A stretch of DNA of 64,000 nt from SG8-40 sp963792855 (GTDB lineage: Bacteria > Pseudomonadota > Gammaproteobacteria > Burkholderiales > Eutrophovitaceae): positions 372,001 to 436,000 of the forward strand of contig CAWBXZ010000006.1 of NCBI GenBank assembly GCA_963792855.1, in the 5' to 3' direction. The notes below the pieces were generated by a model that saw only the letters and a list, made by a program, of their open reading frames with translations, was not told where the DNA came from and ran no database searches. Positions 49,711 through 61,166 of this stretch are shown here, one piece after another; the stretch's first letter is position 1, and each line of letters starts with the position of its first letter. Both the position numbers and the translations under genes were made by a program.

Positions 49711-50835
49711 TCAGGTTTCGAAGAAATCCTTCACCTTGTCCATCCAGGACTTGGCCCTCGGATTGTGTTGTGAAGCGTCGCTCTGATTGATTTCTTCGAG
49801 CTCCGCGAGCAGTTCCTTCTGGCGAGCGGTCAGATTGACCGGTGTCTCGACCACGACATGGCACAGCAAGTCGCCCATCACCGAACTGCGCACACCCTTG
49901 ATGCCTTTGCCGCGCAAGCGAAATACCTTGCCCGACTGGGTTTCAGACGGGATCTTGATCTTGGCATAACCGTCCAGCGTTGGAATCTCGATCTCGCCAC
50001 CCAGAGCCGCCCTGGAAAAGCTGATGGGCATTTCACAATGCAGGTTGTTGCCCTCCCGGGTAAACACGTCGTGAGGACGGATGTGAATAACGACATACAG
50101 ATCGCCGCTTGGCCCGCCGTTGACGCCGGCCTCGCCCTCGCCTGAGAGCCGGATGCGATCGCCTTCGTCGACACCGGCCGGAATCTTTACCGACAGGGTT
50201 TTCTGACGCTTGAGCCGTCCCTGACCGCTGCAGGTTGTGCACGGATCCTGCACGACTTTGCCGCTGCCATGGCATTTCGGACAGGTCTGCGCGATCGAAA
50301 AGAATCCCTGGGTCATGCGCACCTGGCCGTGGCCATTACAGGTCGGACAGGAGACCGGTTCTGTTCCCGGCTTGGCGCCTGAACCGTGACAGGTGTCGCA
50401 CTCGTCCATCGTCGGGATGCGAATACGCGTTTCGGAACCGCGGGCCGCTTCTTCGAGCGAAATCTCGAGGTTGTAGCGCAAGTCCGCGCCGCGATAGACG
50501 TTCGAGCGCGAACGGCCGCCGCCCCCGCCGAAAATATCTCCGAAAATATCTCCGAACGCGTCGGCGAAACCGCCAAAGCCGGCACCGCCGGCACCCATGC
50601 CCGCCGACGGATCAACGCCGGCATGGCCATACTGGTCGTAGGCTGCGCGTTTCTCGGGTTCGGACAAAATCTCGTAAGCCTCTTTTGCTTCCTTGAACTG
50701 CTCCTCGGCCTTGGCGTTATCCGGGTTGCGGTCGGGGTGAAATTTCATCGCCAGGCGGCGATAGGCTTTCTTGATGTCGGCGTCGGAGGCGTCCCGGTTG
50801 ACGCCGAGAACTTCGTAGTAGTCGCGTTTGGCCAT
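49711..50835 (-). CDS. dnaJ: Chaperone DnaJ (Hsp40)
   Basis: 374 residues. Co-chaperone that delivers substrates and stimulates DnaK ATPase. J domain with the HPD motif at residues 33-35, a Gly/Phe-rich linker (GGAGFGGFADAFGDIFGD), four CxxCxGxG zinc repeats (CDTCHGSG, CPTCNGHG, CPKCHGSG, CTTCSGQG) and the C-terminal substrate domain. Last gene of the grpE-dnaK-dnaJ operon, 110 bp after dnaK. Confidence 0.98.
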   Translation of the reverse strand: MAKRDYYEVLGVNRDASDADIKKAYRRLAMKFHPDRNPDNAKAEEQFKEAKEAYEILSEPEKRAAYDQYGHAGVDPSAGMGAGGAGFGGFADAFGDIFGDIFGGGGGRSRSNVYRGADLRYNLEISLEEAARGSETRIRIPTMDECDTCHGSGAKPGTEPVSCPTCNGHGQVRMTQGFFSIAQTCPKCHGSGKVVQDPCTTCSGQGRLKRQKTLSVKIPAGVDEGDRIRLSGEGEAGVNGGPSGDLYVVIHIRPHDVFTREGNNLHCEMPISFSRAALGGEIEIPTLDGYAKIKIPSETQSGKVFRLRGKGIKGVRSSVMGDLLCHVVVETPVNLTARQKELLAELEEINQSDASQHNPRAKSWMDKVKDFFET

Positions 50836-50945
50836 TTTCTGAACGGGTATGCGTCAGCGGCGAACCACGCCGAATGCCGCCAGGAGCAACTTCCCTGGCG
50901 GCAACGGCGCTGTTCGCGTCTGACTGATTGGATCGTCTAAACGTG

Positions 50946-52898
<1,953 letters not shown>

Positions 52899-52968
52899 GA
52901 TTTGTCCTTTTGGTCCTCAATCCGAAATGTGTCGTTGCCTTGTTAAGTCAGGGTACGGCAGTGCTTTT

Positions 52969-53571
52969 TCAAGACTCTTTGGGCTTGGCTACGCTGACCA
53001 TGGCCGGCCTTACCAGGCGCTCGTTCAACTCGTAGCCCTTTTGAAACACGCTGACGATGCTGTTTGCCGGGGCGTCGGACTCGACAGTGTTCATCGCCTG
53101 ATGCTTGTGAGGATCCAGCATCTCCCCTAAGGGATTGATTTCTTTTATGTTTGCCTTTTCGAAGGCGGCGGCGAGCTGCTTCAGCGTCAGCTCTACGCCA
53201 CTTTTCAGCGATTCGAGCGTGAGGTTCGGGATCGCCAGGGCGGCTTCCAGGCTGTCGCGCACCGGCAATAGTTCTTGCGCAAAACCCTCCAGTGCGAACT
53301 TGTGGGCGTTGGCGACGTCGATTTGCGCGCGCTTTCGCACGTTTTCGGTTTCGGCCTTGGCTCTTAGCCAGGCGTCGTGGTGTTCCTGTGCGGCCAGTTC
53401 GGCCGCCTTGAGGAGCTCTCCAGGGCTGGGCATGACATCGGGCTCGGCATGACCGCCGGCTCGCCGTCCAGACGCAGCGCCGGCGGCGTCATCGGCTGGC
53501 GTTCGGTTTTCGGCGCCGGGATTGTTCGAGTCCGGGTCTTTCGATTCGATGGTCCGGTCCTGTTCCTGCAT
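52969..53571 (-). CDS. grpE: Nucleotide exchange factor GrpE
   Basis: 200 residues from ATG 53571 with GGAGGA four to five bases upstream; a TTG at 53583 overlaps that site. It releases ADP from DnaK. Layout: charged disordered N-terminus, a long coiled coil (AKAETENVRKRAQIDVANAH), a helical bundle and the C-terminal beta domain (GYELNERLVRPAMVSVAK). First gene of the operon, behind the heat-shock promoter at 53603-53630. Confidence 0.97.
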   Translation of the reverse strand: MQEQDRTIESKDPDSNNPGAENRTPADDAAGAASGRRAGGHAEPDVMPSPGELLKAAELAAQEHHDAWLRAKAETENVRKRAQIDVANAHKFALEGFAQELLPVRDSLEAALAIPNLTLESLKSGVELTLKQLAAAFEKANIKEINPLGEMLDPHKHQAMNTVESDAPANSIVSVFQKGYELNERLVRPAMVSVAKPKES

Positions 53572-53602
53572 GAAGTCCTCCAATCCTTTTCAAGCTAGTT
53601 TT

Positions 53603-53630
53603 TATTGGGGACGGATTGCCGGATTTCAAG
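53603..53630 (-). promoter_or_regulatory. Sigma-32 (RpoH) type heat-shock promoter of grpE-dnaK-dnaJ
   Basis: On the minus strand: CTTGAAA, 13-base spacer, CCCCAATA. This is very close to the sigma-32 consensus (CTTGAAA, 13-15, CCCCATNT) and ends about 30 bases before the grpE start. Confidence 0.88.
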
Positions 53631-53776
53631 GCCTTTCCGGTGTCAAATCCCATTTTTATCGGAATTCATGCGTATTTCGGAATTCCTGATTGCGGCCGCT
53701 TATACTCTGGCTTGCGTCGGGGTGTCGTGGGAGTGCCCGTCAGGCTGGCGCCACCCCTGAGTTTAGTGAGAGCGAG

Positions 53777-54349
53777 ATGAAAGCACGGTTTGTTTTTCTA
53801 CTTTTTGTTCTGGCCGTCTGTGCCGGAGTTGCACATGCCGAGCCGGTGGCCCGGATCGGTTCCAGCTATTACTACATCGAAGGCGCTTCGGCGCTGGTGC
53901 TGACCGCGCAGATGGACAATAAAGGACCGGTCGGCCCGGATGGGCGGCGCCACCCGGCACTTACCAAGTGGGACGTCCAGTGGCGGTTCCGGCACAACAT
54001 GCTGGGCGGAGCCTGCAAAATGGAGAAGGTTTCCGTAATGGTCGGTGTGACCTCGATTCGGCCGCGTTGGCGCGGCGAAAAAGAAGGCGCTGCGCAGTTG
54101 CGCGAGCGCTGGGGTGAACTGGTGAAAGCGGTCGATCGCAACGTGGCATTCCACAAGAAGCAGGCGCTCGAGGCTGGCCAGAAAATCGAAGCAGCGCTGA
54201 ATGGCCTCGATCCGACCGGAAATTGCGAAGCGCTGACCGTCGACGCCAACGAGGCCGCAACGGCGATTCTCGAGGAATACAAGGCGGTGAGCCGCAATTA
54301 CAACGAACGGACTGACTACGGCCGAAAGGACGGCCTGAGTCTGATCTGA
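53777..54349 (+). CDS. DUF922-like secreted protein, zinc-protease site degenerate
   Basis: 190 residues from ATG 53777 (signal peptide MKARFVFLLFVLAVCAGVAHA). The pattern YYYIEGASALVLTAQMDNKG, GRRHPALTKWDVQWRF, CKMEKVSVMVGVTSIRPRW, then a long helix, matches the DUF922 family of putative Zn peptidases. At the place where the family has HExxH, this protein reads NVAFH (residues 122-126): only the second His is kept. It is therefore likely inactive as a protease, or a binding-only relative. It starts divergently from grpE and converges on hemH. Confidence 0.75.
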   Translation: MKARFVFLLFVLAVCAGVAHAEPVARIGSSYYYIEGASALVLTAQMDNKGPVGPDGRRHPALTKWDVQWRFRHNMLGGACKMEKVSVMVGVTSIRPRWRGEKEGAAQLRERWGELVKAVDRNVAFHKKQALEAGQKIEAALNGLDPTGNCEALTVDANEAATAILEEYKAVSRNYNERTDYGRKDGLSLI

Positions 54350-54398
54350 TCGTCTCGAGCGAATGTCGCGCCCGGCGTGCTCCAGCGCGCGGGGACGT

Positions 54399-54438
54399 GT
54401 TTTGGTAGTACCAGCAGTGCTGGCGCGTCGACCAAAAC
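54399..54438. terminator. Hairpin between convergent DUF922-like gene and hemH
   Basis: GTTTTGGT pairs with ACCAAAAC, enclosing an inner CCAGCAGTGCTGG palindrome. It is placed between the two stops. No separate T run, so efficiency is uncertain. Confidence 0.55.
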
Positions 54439-54452
54439 TGCGTTAACAGGCC

Positions 54453-55556
54453 CTAGTTGGCAGCGCCCAGTTTCCTGGCTCGCTCCGCGCTCAGTTGCGC
54501 ATCGCGCTCTGCTTTGCCGCGATCATGGTCGCTGCTCGCCCAGCCGTGCAGGTTATCGGCGACGATTCGCGCCATTGCCTGTATCCACTCGTGGCGCTCG
54601 TTCAGACATGGAATGTGGCGAAACGACTTGCCCCCGGCTTTCAGGAATGCCGACTTGTTCTCGATTGCGATCTCCTCGAGGGTTTCGAGGCAGTCGGCAA
54701 CGAATCCAGGGCAAAACACGTCGATGCGCTTGGTCTTCGCTTTGCCAAGCCGCTTCATGGTATCGATCGTATATGGCTTGAGCCACTCGGCGCGCCCGAA
54801 TCGCGACTGGAATGTGGTGATGACCATGTCCGGATCGACGCCGAGTTCCTGCGTCAGCAGTCTGGCGGTCTTGTGGCACTCGCAGTGGTACGGGTCGCCC
54901 TTGTCCAGACTGAATCTTGGCACTCCGTGGAATGACAGCACCAGCTTGTCCGGCTTGCCGTTTTCCGTCCAGTGCTGGTTGATCTGTGTCGCCAGTGCCG
55001 AAATGTATGCGGGATGATCGTGAAAATGCTTGACGATCCGTATTGCCGGCACGTTACGCATCTTGCTCACAGCGGCGAACACGGCGTCGTAAACGCTCGC
55101 GGTGGTACTCGCCGCATACTGTGGATAGAGGGGAAGCACCAGTATCCGGTCGCAACCCGCAGCGCGCAGTTCAGTCATTACGCTTTCAACCGAAGGTGAG
55201 CCGTAACGCATCGCCCACGCCACCGTGTGCGGGCTCTTGATTCGATCACCAAGGTAGCCTCTGAGCAGCAGGGTTTGTTTCTCGGTGTGCACGCGCAATG
55301 GCGAGCCCTCGCCGGTCCAGATCGAGGCGTATTTCTCAGCCGACTTCCTGGGCCGGGTATTGAGGATGATGCCGTTGAGAATCAGCCACCACACCGGTCG
55401 TGGGATCTCCACCACGCGCGGGTCGGACAGAAATTCTTTCAGGTAGCGGCGAACGGCTTTCGCCGTGGCCGAAGCCGGCGTGCCGAGGTTGACGAGCAAC
55501 ACTCCGGTACGCGCGATGCTGCCGTGCTCATATTCAGGTTCGTTAGCGTATGGCAT
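54453..55556 (-). CDS. hemH: Ferrochelatase
   Basis: 367 residues. It inserts ferrous iron into protoporphyrin IX, the last step of protohaem synthesis. LLVNLGTPASATAKAVRRYL at the start, FHGVPRFSLDKGDPYHCEC with the catalytic His, TFQSRFGRAEWLKPYT and the CPGFVADCLETLEEIA signature with the conserved Glu are all present. Downstream of hrcA on the same strand with about 65 bp between them. Confidence 0.97.
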   Translation of the reverse strand: MPYANEPEYEHGSIARTGVLLVNLGTPASATAKAVRRYLKEFLSDPRVVEIPRPVWWLILNGIILNTRPRKSAEKYASIWTGEGSPLRVHTEKQTLLLRGYLGDRIKSPHTVAWAMRYGSPSVESVMTELRAAGCDRILVLPLYPQYAASTTASVYDAVFAAVSKMRNVPAIRIVKHFHDHPAYISALATQINQHWTENGKPDKLVLSFHGVPRFSLDKGDPYHCECHKTARLLTQELGVDPDMVITTFQSRFGRAEWLKPYTIDTMKRLGKAKTKRIDVFCPGFVADCLETLEEIAIENKSAFLKAGGKSFRHIPCLNERHEWIQAMARIVADNLHGWASSDHDRGKAERDAQLSAERARKLGAAN

Positions 55557-55620
55557 GTGTCATTTAACCGGACCGCATGTGTCTGGCCGGGATCAGGGGG
55601 TCCGTTCGTAGCAGGGCAGG

Positions 55621-56640
55621 TCAGTGTTGCGACAACGCACCCGATAGCAGCTTGGCTGTGATGTCGACAATCGGGATCACGCGCTCGTACGCCATGCGCG
55701 TCGGTCCGATCACGCCTACTGTACCGACGACCTGCCCGTCGACCTCATAGGGCGCAGTGACAACGCTGCACTCATCCAGCGGTACGAGGCCCGAATCGCC
55801 GCCAATGAAAATCTGTACGCCATGCGCCCGGTCGCCGATGTCGAGCAGTTGCAGAATGCCGGTTTTCTGCTCGAACATGTCGAACAGACGCCGCAGGCTT
55901 TGCATGTTCGACGACAGATCGTGAATGTGCAAAAGGTTGTTTTCGCCGGACAGGACGTAACCTTCGCCCGTTTCGTTTGCCGCCTCTTTGCCGGCATCTA
56001 TCGCCAGCGTCATCAGTTGCGACATGTTCTCGCGCAGTTGCTCGAGCTCATCGTGCAGGCGCGCCTTGATCTCGTCGAAAGTCAGCCCGGTGTAGTGGCG
56101 ATTGAGGAAGTTGCCTGCCTCGATCAGTTCCGAGGCGCTGTAGGCGCGGTCTGCCTGGAGAATGCGGTTCTGGACGTCGCCGTCGGGAGTGACGATGATC
56201 AGCAACAGGCGCTTTTCCGACAAGCCGACGAATTCGATATGGCGAAACGCCATGCTGGAACGCTGCGGCGCCTTGACTACGCCGGCAAAGCTGGTCAGGT
56301 CAGAAAGCACATGCGAGGCGGACGTAACCAGTTTGCGCGTGCTGTCCGGTTGCAACTGGCCTTCGAGTTGGTGCACTGCGACCGAGTCGAGGGGCTTCAC
56401 CGTCAACAAGGTGTCGACGAAAAACCGGTACCCTCTCGGTGTCGGTATCCGGCCGGCCGACGTATGCGGACTGGAGATGTATCCCATTTCCTCCAGGTCT
56501 GCCATGATGTTGCGAATGCTGGCCGGGCTGAGGTCGAGGCCGGAGAAACGGGCAAGAGCCCGCGAGCCGACCGGTTGACCGTCAGAGATATGACGCTCGA
56601 TCAGGGACTTAAGGAGTATCCTCGCTCGTTCACTCAGCAT
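55621..56640 (-). CDS. hrcA: Heat-inducible transcription repressor HrcA
   Basis: 339 residues. It represses chaperone genes through CIRCE elements and is tuned by GroE. The N-terminal winged helix (ILLKSLIERHISDGQPVGSR, DLSPASIRNIMADLEEMGYI, SPHTSAGRIPTPRGYRFFVD) and the GAF-like core with IGPTRMAYERVIPIVDITA near the end are clear. I see no CIRCE repeat in this window, including before grpE, so its targets here (probably groE) lie elsewhere. Confidence 0.97.
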   Translation of the reverse strand: MLSERARILLKSLIERHISDGQPVGSRALARFSGLDLSPASIRNIMADLEEMGYISSPHTSAGRIPTPRGYRFFVDTLLTVKPLDSVAVHQLEGQLQPDSTRKLVTSASHVLSDLTSFAGVVKAPQRSSMAFRHIEFVGLSEKRLLLIIVTPDGDVQNRILQADRAYSASELIEAGNFLNRHYTGLTFDEIKARLHDELEQLRENMSQLMTLAIDAGKEAANETGEGYVLSGENNLLHIHDLSSNMQSLRRLFDMFEQKTGILQLLDIGDRAHGVQIFIGGDSGLVPLDECSVVTAPYEVDGQVVGTVGVIGPTRMAYERVIPIVDITAKLLSGALSQH

Positions 56641-56732
56641 GATGGCTATTCTACAAAGCTTTTGTGCGATTCTGTCTTCCCGCCCGGTTCATCGCGGGCG
56701 TCATTTGCGAAGTATGCTTTAATTTCACGGAA

Positions 56733-57602
56733 ATGAGTTTATTCAAATCTGTTGCGCTGATCGGCAAGTACAAGAGCCCGGAAATCGCGGAGCCGTTGCT
56801 CAAGCTTGGGAGCTTTCTGGCGCAACGTGGCGTTTCCGTCAAGCTCGACACCCTTACCGCGGAGCATATCGGCCATAACGATCACGCGGTAGCCAGCCTC
56901 GACGAAATCGGCGCCACCTGCGAACTCGCAGTTGTGATTGGCGGCGACGGCACGATGCTGAATATTGCCCGCACGTTCGCGCCGTATGATGTCGCTCTGG
57001 TCGGCGTCAACCAGGGAAGGCTCGGCTTCCTGACCGACCTCTCAATGGAGACCATGACCGAAAGCATCGGTTCCATACTCGATGGCGATTTCGTCACCGA
57101 GTCCCGGATGCTGCTCGAGTCGGAGGTTGTGTTTGATGATCAGCCCGGACGCAAGGTGCTGGCGTTCAATGATGTGTCCATCAACAAGGGTGCCGACGGC
57201 AGCCTGATCGAGATCGAAGTGCACATTGACGGGCGCTTCGTCTACAACCTTCGTTCCGATGGTTTGATCGTGGCCAGTCCGACCGGGTCCACAGCCTACG
57301 CTTTGTCTTCGGGCGGACCCATTCTTCACCCCGGACTGAACTGCATCGCGCTGGTGCCGGTCAGTCCGCACACGCTTTCCAATCGCCCGATCGTTGTCGG
57401 CGGCGATTCCGCAATCGAGATCACGATGCACAAATCGGTGGACGCGCGGGTGCATTTTGACAGCCATTCCCATTACGAGCTGGCCGAAGGAAACCGGATC
57501 ATCGTGCGCCGCTGCCCTTATCCGATTCGTCTTCTGCACCCGCCGGAACATAACTATTACCATATGCTCCGTGAAAAACTCCACTGGAGTGAAACACTCT
57601 AG
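56733..57602 (+). CDS. nadK: NAD kinase
   Basis: 289 residues from ATG 56733 (MSLFKSVALIGKYKSPEIAE). It phosphorylates NAD to NADP in the cytosol. The GGDGT loop with the catalytic aspartate D72 is at residues 70-74, followed by the VNQGRLGFLTD and SPTGSTAYALSSGGPI blocks. Divergent from hrcA, with recN starting 11 bp after its stop; nadK-recN is a frequent pair. Confidence 0.97.
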   Translation: MSLFKSVALIGKYKSPEIAEPLLKLGSFLAQRGVSVKLDTLTAEHIGHNDHAVASLDEIGATCELAVVIGGDGTMLNIARTFAPYDVALVGVNQGRLGFLTDLSMETMTESIGSILDGDFVTESRMLLESEVVFDDQPGRKVLAFNDVSINKGADGSLIEIEVHIDGRFVYNLRSDGLIVASPTGSTAYALSSGGPILHPGLNCIALVPVSPHTLSNRPIVVGGDSAIEITMHKSVDARVHFDSHSHYELAEGNRIIVRRCPYPIRLLHPPEHNYYHMLREKLHWSETL

Positions 57603-57613
57603 TTTCCCGTACC

Positions 57614-59269
57614 GTGCTCTGCCGCCTGGACATTCGCGATTTCGTGCTGGTCGATCGCCTCGCACTGGAATTTGACAAGGGTTTTACCGTTCTCAGCGGT
57701 GAGACCGGCGCTGGCAAATCCATCATGATCGATGCGCTGGCAATGGTGCTCGGAGAGCGCGGCGACGCCAGTCTGGTGAGGCAGGGCTGCGACAAGGCCG
57801 AGATCAGCGCCGAGTTCGCTTTGTCAGACAACGCGCCCGCGCAGGCATTTCTGGATGACAACGAGCTTTCCGAAGATGCGCAGTGTTTGCTTCGACGCGT
57901 GATCGACACATCGGGTCGTTCACGGGCATGGATTAACGGCAGGCCGGTGACGATGCAACAGCTTCGCGCGCTCGGAGATCTTCTCGTCGATATTCACGGC
58001 CAGCACGAGCATCAATCCTTGTCGAGGCCGCAGTCGCAGCGCAGCCTGCTCGATGCCTACGCGGGGGCAACACAAGCGGCCCGGCAGGTGGCCGATGCAT
58101 GGGCCGCCTGGCAGACGGCAAAACGCAAGCGCGCCGCGGCCCAGAACGATGCCGAATCGGTCGCACGCGAGCGCGAGCAGCTGGAGTGGCAAATCAGCGA
58201 GCTCGAGGCGCTGGCTTTTCGCGACGATGAATGGCGCGAGATTTCTGCCGAGCAAACACGGCTTGCCCACTCAGCAAGCCTTGTCGAGGCGGCCGACTTT
58301 GCCATGCAGATGTTGTCCGACGATGATGCGGCGGCGCTCGCGACGGTGTCGGGCGTGTGTTCGAAACTCGGCGCTCTGGTTGATTACGATCCCGGCCTGC
58401 GTGAGATCCTGGACACGCTGGATGGCGCGCGAATACAGCTGCAGGAATCGGTCTACAGCCTCCGGCATTACCAGCAGCGGCTCGACGTCGACCCGCAGCG
58501 GCTGCGCGAAGTCAACGACCGGCTCGATGCCATCCACACTGCGGCGAGAAAATACCGGACCGCTCCAGAGCAGCTGCCGGCTTTGCTCGAAGACTCGAAG
58601 CGGCGATTCGATGAGCTGTCGACAAGTCTCGACGCGGAAGCGCTGCGGAAGCAGGAGTTGGAAGCGCGCGAAGCCTGCCTTAAGCTTGCGTCCGGGTTGT
58701 CGGCCAGCAGAACGAAAGCCGGTCGCAAACTGTCGAGCAAGGTCACCGACGCAATGCAGAAGCTGGCGATGCAGGGCGGTGTGTTCGAGGTTGTTCTGAG
58801 CAGTCTCGAAGAATGCGCATCGTACGGGCTCGAGCAGGTCGAATTCCGCGTTGCCGGGCATGCAGGGTCGCCGCCACGCGCTCTTTCGAAAGTGGCTTCA
58901 GGCGGTGAGTTGTCAAGAATATCGCTGGCAATAGAAACGGTAACGCTGGAAATCGCACAGGTGCCAACGCTGATATTTGACGAGGTTGACGTGGGCATCG
59001 GTGGCGGTGTCGCGGAAATCGTTGGCCGCATGCTCAAGTCGCTGGGCAGCCGTCATCAGGTCATGTGTGTTACGCACCTGCCGCAAGTGGCGGCCAGTGC
59101 CGCACGGCACCTGCGGGTTTCGAAACAAGTGGGCGACGGCGGTGCTGCGAGCACGGTCGAGTTGCTCGGCGACAAGGGCCGGGTCGAGGAAATCGCGCGC
59201 ATGCTCGGCGGTGTCAAGATCACGGACACGACGCGAAAACATGCGGCCGAGCTTCTCGCCAACGCCTGA
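57614..59269 (+). CDS. recN: DNA repair protein RecN
   Basis: 551 residues from GTG 57614. SMC-like ATPase for double-strand break repair. Walker A GETGAGKS at residues 29-36, HGQHEHQSL and the long central coiled coil, then the ABC signature KVASGGELSRISLAIE and Walker B TLIFDEVDVGIGG, with CVTHLPQVAA near the end. Length is normal. Cotranscribed with nadK. Confidence 0.97.
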   Translation: MLCRLDIRDFVLVDRLALEFDKGFTVLSGETGAGKSIMIDALAMVLGERGDASLVRQGCDKAEISAEFALSDNAPAQAFLDDNELSEDAQCLLRRVIDTSGRSRAWINGRPVTMQQLRALGDLLVDIHGQHEHQSLSRPQSQRSLLDAYAGATQAARQVADAWAAWQTAKRKRAAAQNDAESVAREREQLEWQISELEALAFRDDEWREISAEQTRLAHSASLVEAADFAMQMLSDDDAAALATVSGVCSKLGALVDYDPGLREILDTLDGARIQLQESVYSLRHYQQRLDVDPQRLREVNDRLDAIHTAARKYRTAPEQLPALLEDSKRRFDELSTSLDAEALRKQELEAREACLKLASGLSASRTKAGRKLSSKVTDAMQKLAMQGGVFEVVLSSLEECASYGLEQVEFRVAGHAGSPPRALSKVASGGELSRISLAIETVTLEIAQVPTLIFDEVDVGIGGGVAEIVGRMLKSLGSRHQVMCVTHLPQVAASAARHLRVSKQVGDGGAASTVELLGDKGRVEEIARMLGGVKITDTTRKHAAELLANA

Positions 59270-59368
59270 TCGGCCACGCTCTTGATCGGGAATGTTCAGC
59301 CGTCGCCAGGTTTGATTGCAGCCGGCTTCAAATAGAGGGCCAGCTCGGGTTGACGGCGATGCCGGGTC

Positions 59369-59806
59369 TCAGCCGTCAGCCTTTTTCCTGTTTTCGCAGT
59401 CCGGCCGCAGGCAGTCGGCATAAAGCTGAAGCGAGTGCTCCTGTATGCTGAAACCCCGTTCCTTGGCTATCCGGGCCTGGCGCTTTTCAATTTCCGCGTC
59501 GTAGAACTCCTCGACATGCCCGCACTGCAGACAGACGAGATGGTCGTGGTGACCGCCTTGATCGAGTTCGAAGACGGCCTTGCCTGATTCGAAGTGATGC
59601 CGAATCAGCAGTCCTGCCTGCTCGAATTGTGTCAGTACCCGGTAGATGGTCGCGAGCCCGATCTCCATGCCTTCGTTGAGCAGCAGCTTGTAGACATCTT
59701 CTGCGGTCAGATGCCGCTCTTCGCTGTTCTCGAACAGGTTGAGAATCTTGAGGCGGGGCAGTGTCGCCTTCAGCCCAATGCTCTTCAGGTCTTGAGGCGT
59801 TGTCAT
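59369..59806 (-). CDS. fur: Ferric uptake regulator Fur
   Basis: 145 residues. Iron-responsive repressor. N-terminal winged helix (LKATLPRLKILNLFENSEER, GLATIYRVLTQFEQAG), then the metal-site region HHDHLVCLQCGHVEEF and the C-terminal CLRPDCENR. It is divergent from bamE, the standard arrangement in beta- and gammaproteobacteria. Confidence 0.97.
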   Translation of the reverse strand: MTTPQDLKSIGLKATLPRLKILNLFENSEERHLTAEDVYKLLLNEGMEIGLATIYRVLTQFEQAGLLIRHHFESGKAVFELDQGGHHDHLVCLQCGHVEEFYDAEIEKRQARIAKERGFSIQEHSLQLYADCLRPDCENRKKADG

Positions 59807-59902
59807 TTGTCAACACACATGAACGAATGACTTATCATATCGGCTTTGGATTGGATTGCCTACCGCATCGATCCCGGGCCCGATGCGCGTTGTGGACAAA
59901 AC

Positions 59903-60250
59903 ATGCGACTCATTTTGCTTCTTGTTCCCTTGCTGCTCTCGGCCTGTTTTCTGGCCCCGCACAAAATTGAAGTGCGGCAGGGCAATTATGTTGATCAGGA
60001 GATGGTGTCCAAGCTGAAGCTGGACATGACTCGTGATCAGGTTCTTTTCGCCATGGGAACGCCGCTGGTGATAGACCCGTTTCACCCGGATAGATGGGAT
60101 TACGTCTATCTCGTCGGCGAGCCGGGAGATGTTGACCGGGAGCGAGGTGTTACGCTGGAGTTTGCTGACAACAAGCTCGTTCGTATCGGCGGCGACGTTG
60201 TTGTTGACGAGCAGGGCGTGCAGTTGCAGGTTAAAGCCGATACACAATAA
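59903..60250 (+). CDS. bamE: Outer membrane protein assembly factor BamE
   Basis: 115 residues from ATG 59903. Lipoprotein signal with lipobox LLLSAC, so outer-membrane anchored; a part of the BAM complex that inserts beta-barrel proteins. The SmpA/OmlA motif RQGNYVDQEMVSKLKLDMTR and VLFAMGTPLVIDPFHPDRWDYVY is well kept. dapB follows after 44 bp. Confidence 0.96.
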   Translation: MRLILLLVPLLLSACFLAPHKIEVRQGNYVDQEMVSKLKLDMTRDQVLFAMGTPLVIDPFHPDRWDYVYLVGEPGDVDRERGVTLEFADNKLVRIGGDVVVDEQGVQLQVKADTQ

Positions 60251-60294
60251 ACCCCTATACGGCACCAGGCCGCCAGACTTTCAGTCGTTCAACG

Positions 60295-61101
60295 ATGCGC
60301 ACACAACATATAGCTATAGCCGGCAGTTCCGGAAGAATGGGCCGGGCATTGCTGGAGGCCGTTGCCCAGTCCTCTGACTTTCGCCTCAAGGCCGCACTGG
60401 AGCATGCGGAAAGCCCCTTCGTTGGCAAGGACGCGGGCGAACTGATCGGGGCGCCGAACGGTGTCCGCATTTCTGATGATCTGGAAGCGGCGCTGTCCGG
60501 GTGCGACGTGCTGGTCGATTTCACACGCCCCGAAGGCACGATGAAGCACCTGGAGGTCTGCGAGCGCCACGGCGTCAGGATGGTGATCGGCACCACCGGC
60601 CTGAGCGAGGAAAACCGGGAACGCCTGGCCATAGCGGGCAGGAAGATGGCGATGGTGCTGGCGCCGAACATGAGCGTCGGCGTCAATCTCGTATTCAGGT
60701 TGCTTGATGTCGCGGCCCGGGTCCTTAATGAAGGCTACGACATTGAAATTGTCGAAGCACATCATCGCCACAAGGTTGATGCGCCATCGGGAACGGCGTT
60801 GAGGATGGGCGAGGTGATCGCCGATGCCCTCGACAGGGACCTGAAATCCTGCGCCGTGTATGGCCGCGAAGGCGTGACCGGTGAGCGCAAGCCGTCGACA
60901 ATCGGTTTCGCGACCATGCGCGGAGGCGACATCGTCGGCGATCATACGGCGATGTTTGCCGGAATCGGCGAACGGGTCGAAATTACGCACAAGGCGTCCA
61001 GCCGGGCGACTTTTGCGCTCGGCGCGCTGCGCGCCGCCCGATTTCTGTCCGACAAGGACAGGGGTCTTTTCGATATGCAGGACGTGCTCGGTCTGGGCTG
61101 A
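60295..61101 (+). CDS. dapB: 4-hydroxy-tetrahydrodipicolinate reductase
   Basis: 268 residues. Uses NAD(P)H to make tetrahydrodipicolinate for lysine and peptidoglycan diaminopimelate. Nucleotide loop IAGSSGRMGRALLEAV, VDFTRPEGT, GTTGLSEE, APNMSVGVNL and the active-site EAHHRHKVDAPSGTAL are intact. dapB-carA-carB is a common proteobacterial order. Confidence 0.97.
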   Translation: MRTQHIAIAGSSGRMGRALLEAVAQSSDFRLKAALEHAESPFVGKDAGELIGAPNGVRISDDLEAALSGCDVLVDFTRPEGTMKHLEVCERHGVRMVIGTTGLSEENRERLAIAGRKMAMVLAPNMSVGVNLVFRLLDVAARVLNEGYDIEIVEAHHRHKVDAPSGTALRMGEVIADALDRDLKSCAVYGREGVTGERKPSTIGFATMRGGDIVGDHTAMFAGIGERVEITHKASSRATFALGALRAARFLSDKDRGLFDMQDVLGLG

Positions 61102-61166
61102 GCGGGGCCGTCAGCAGGCATCGGATGCGGTTTCGCCGGTTCGGGGGCTAACCTCTCGCTTCGACA

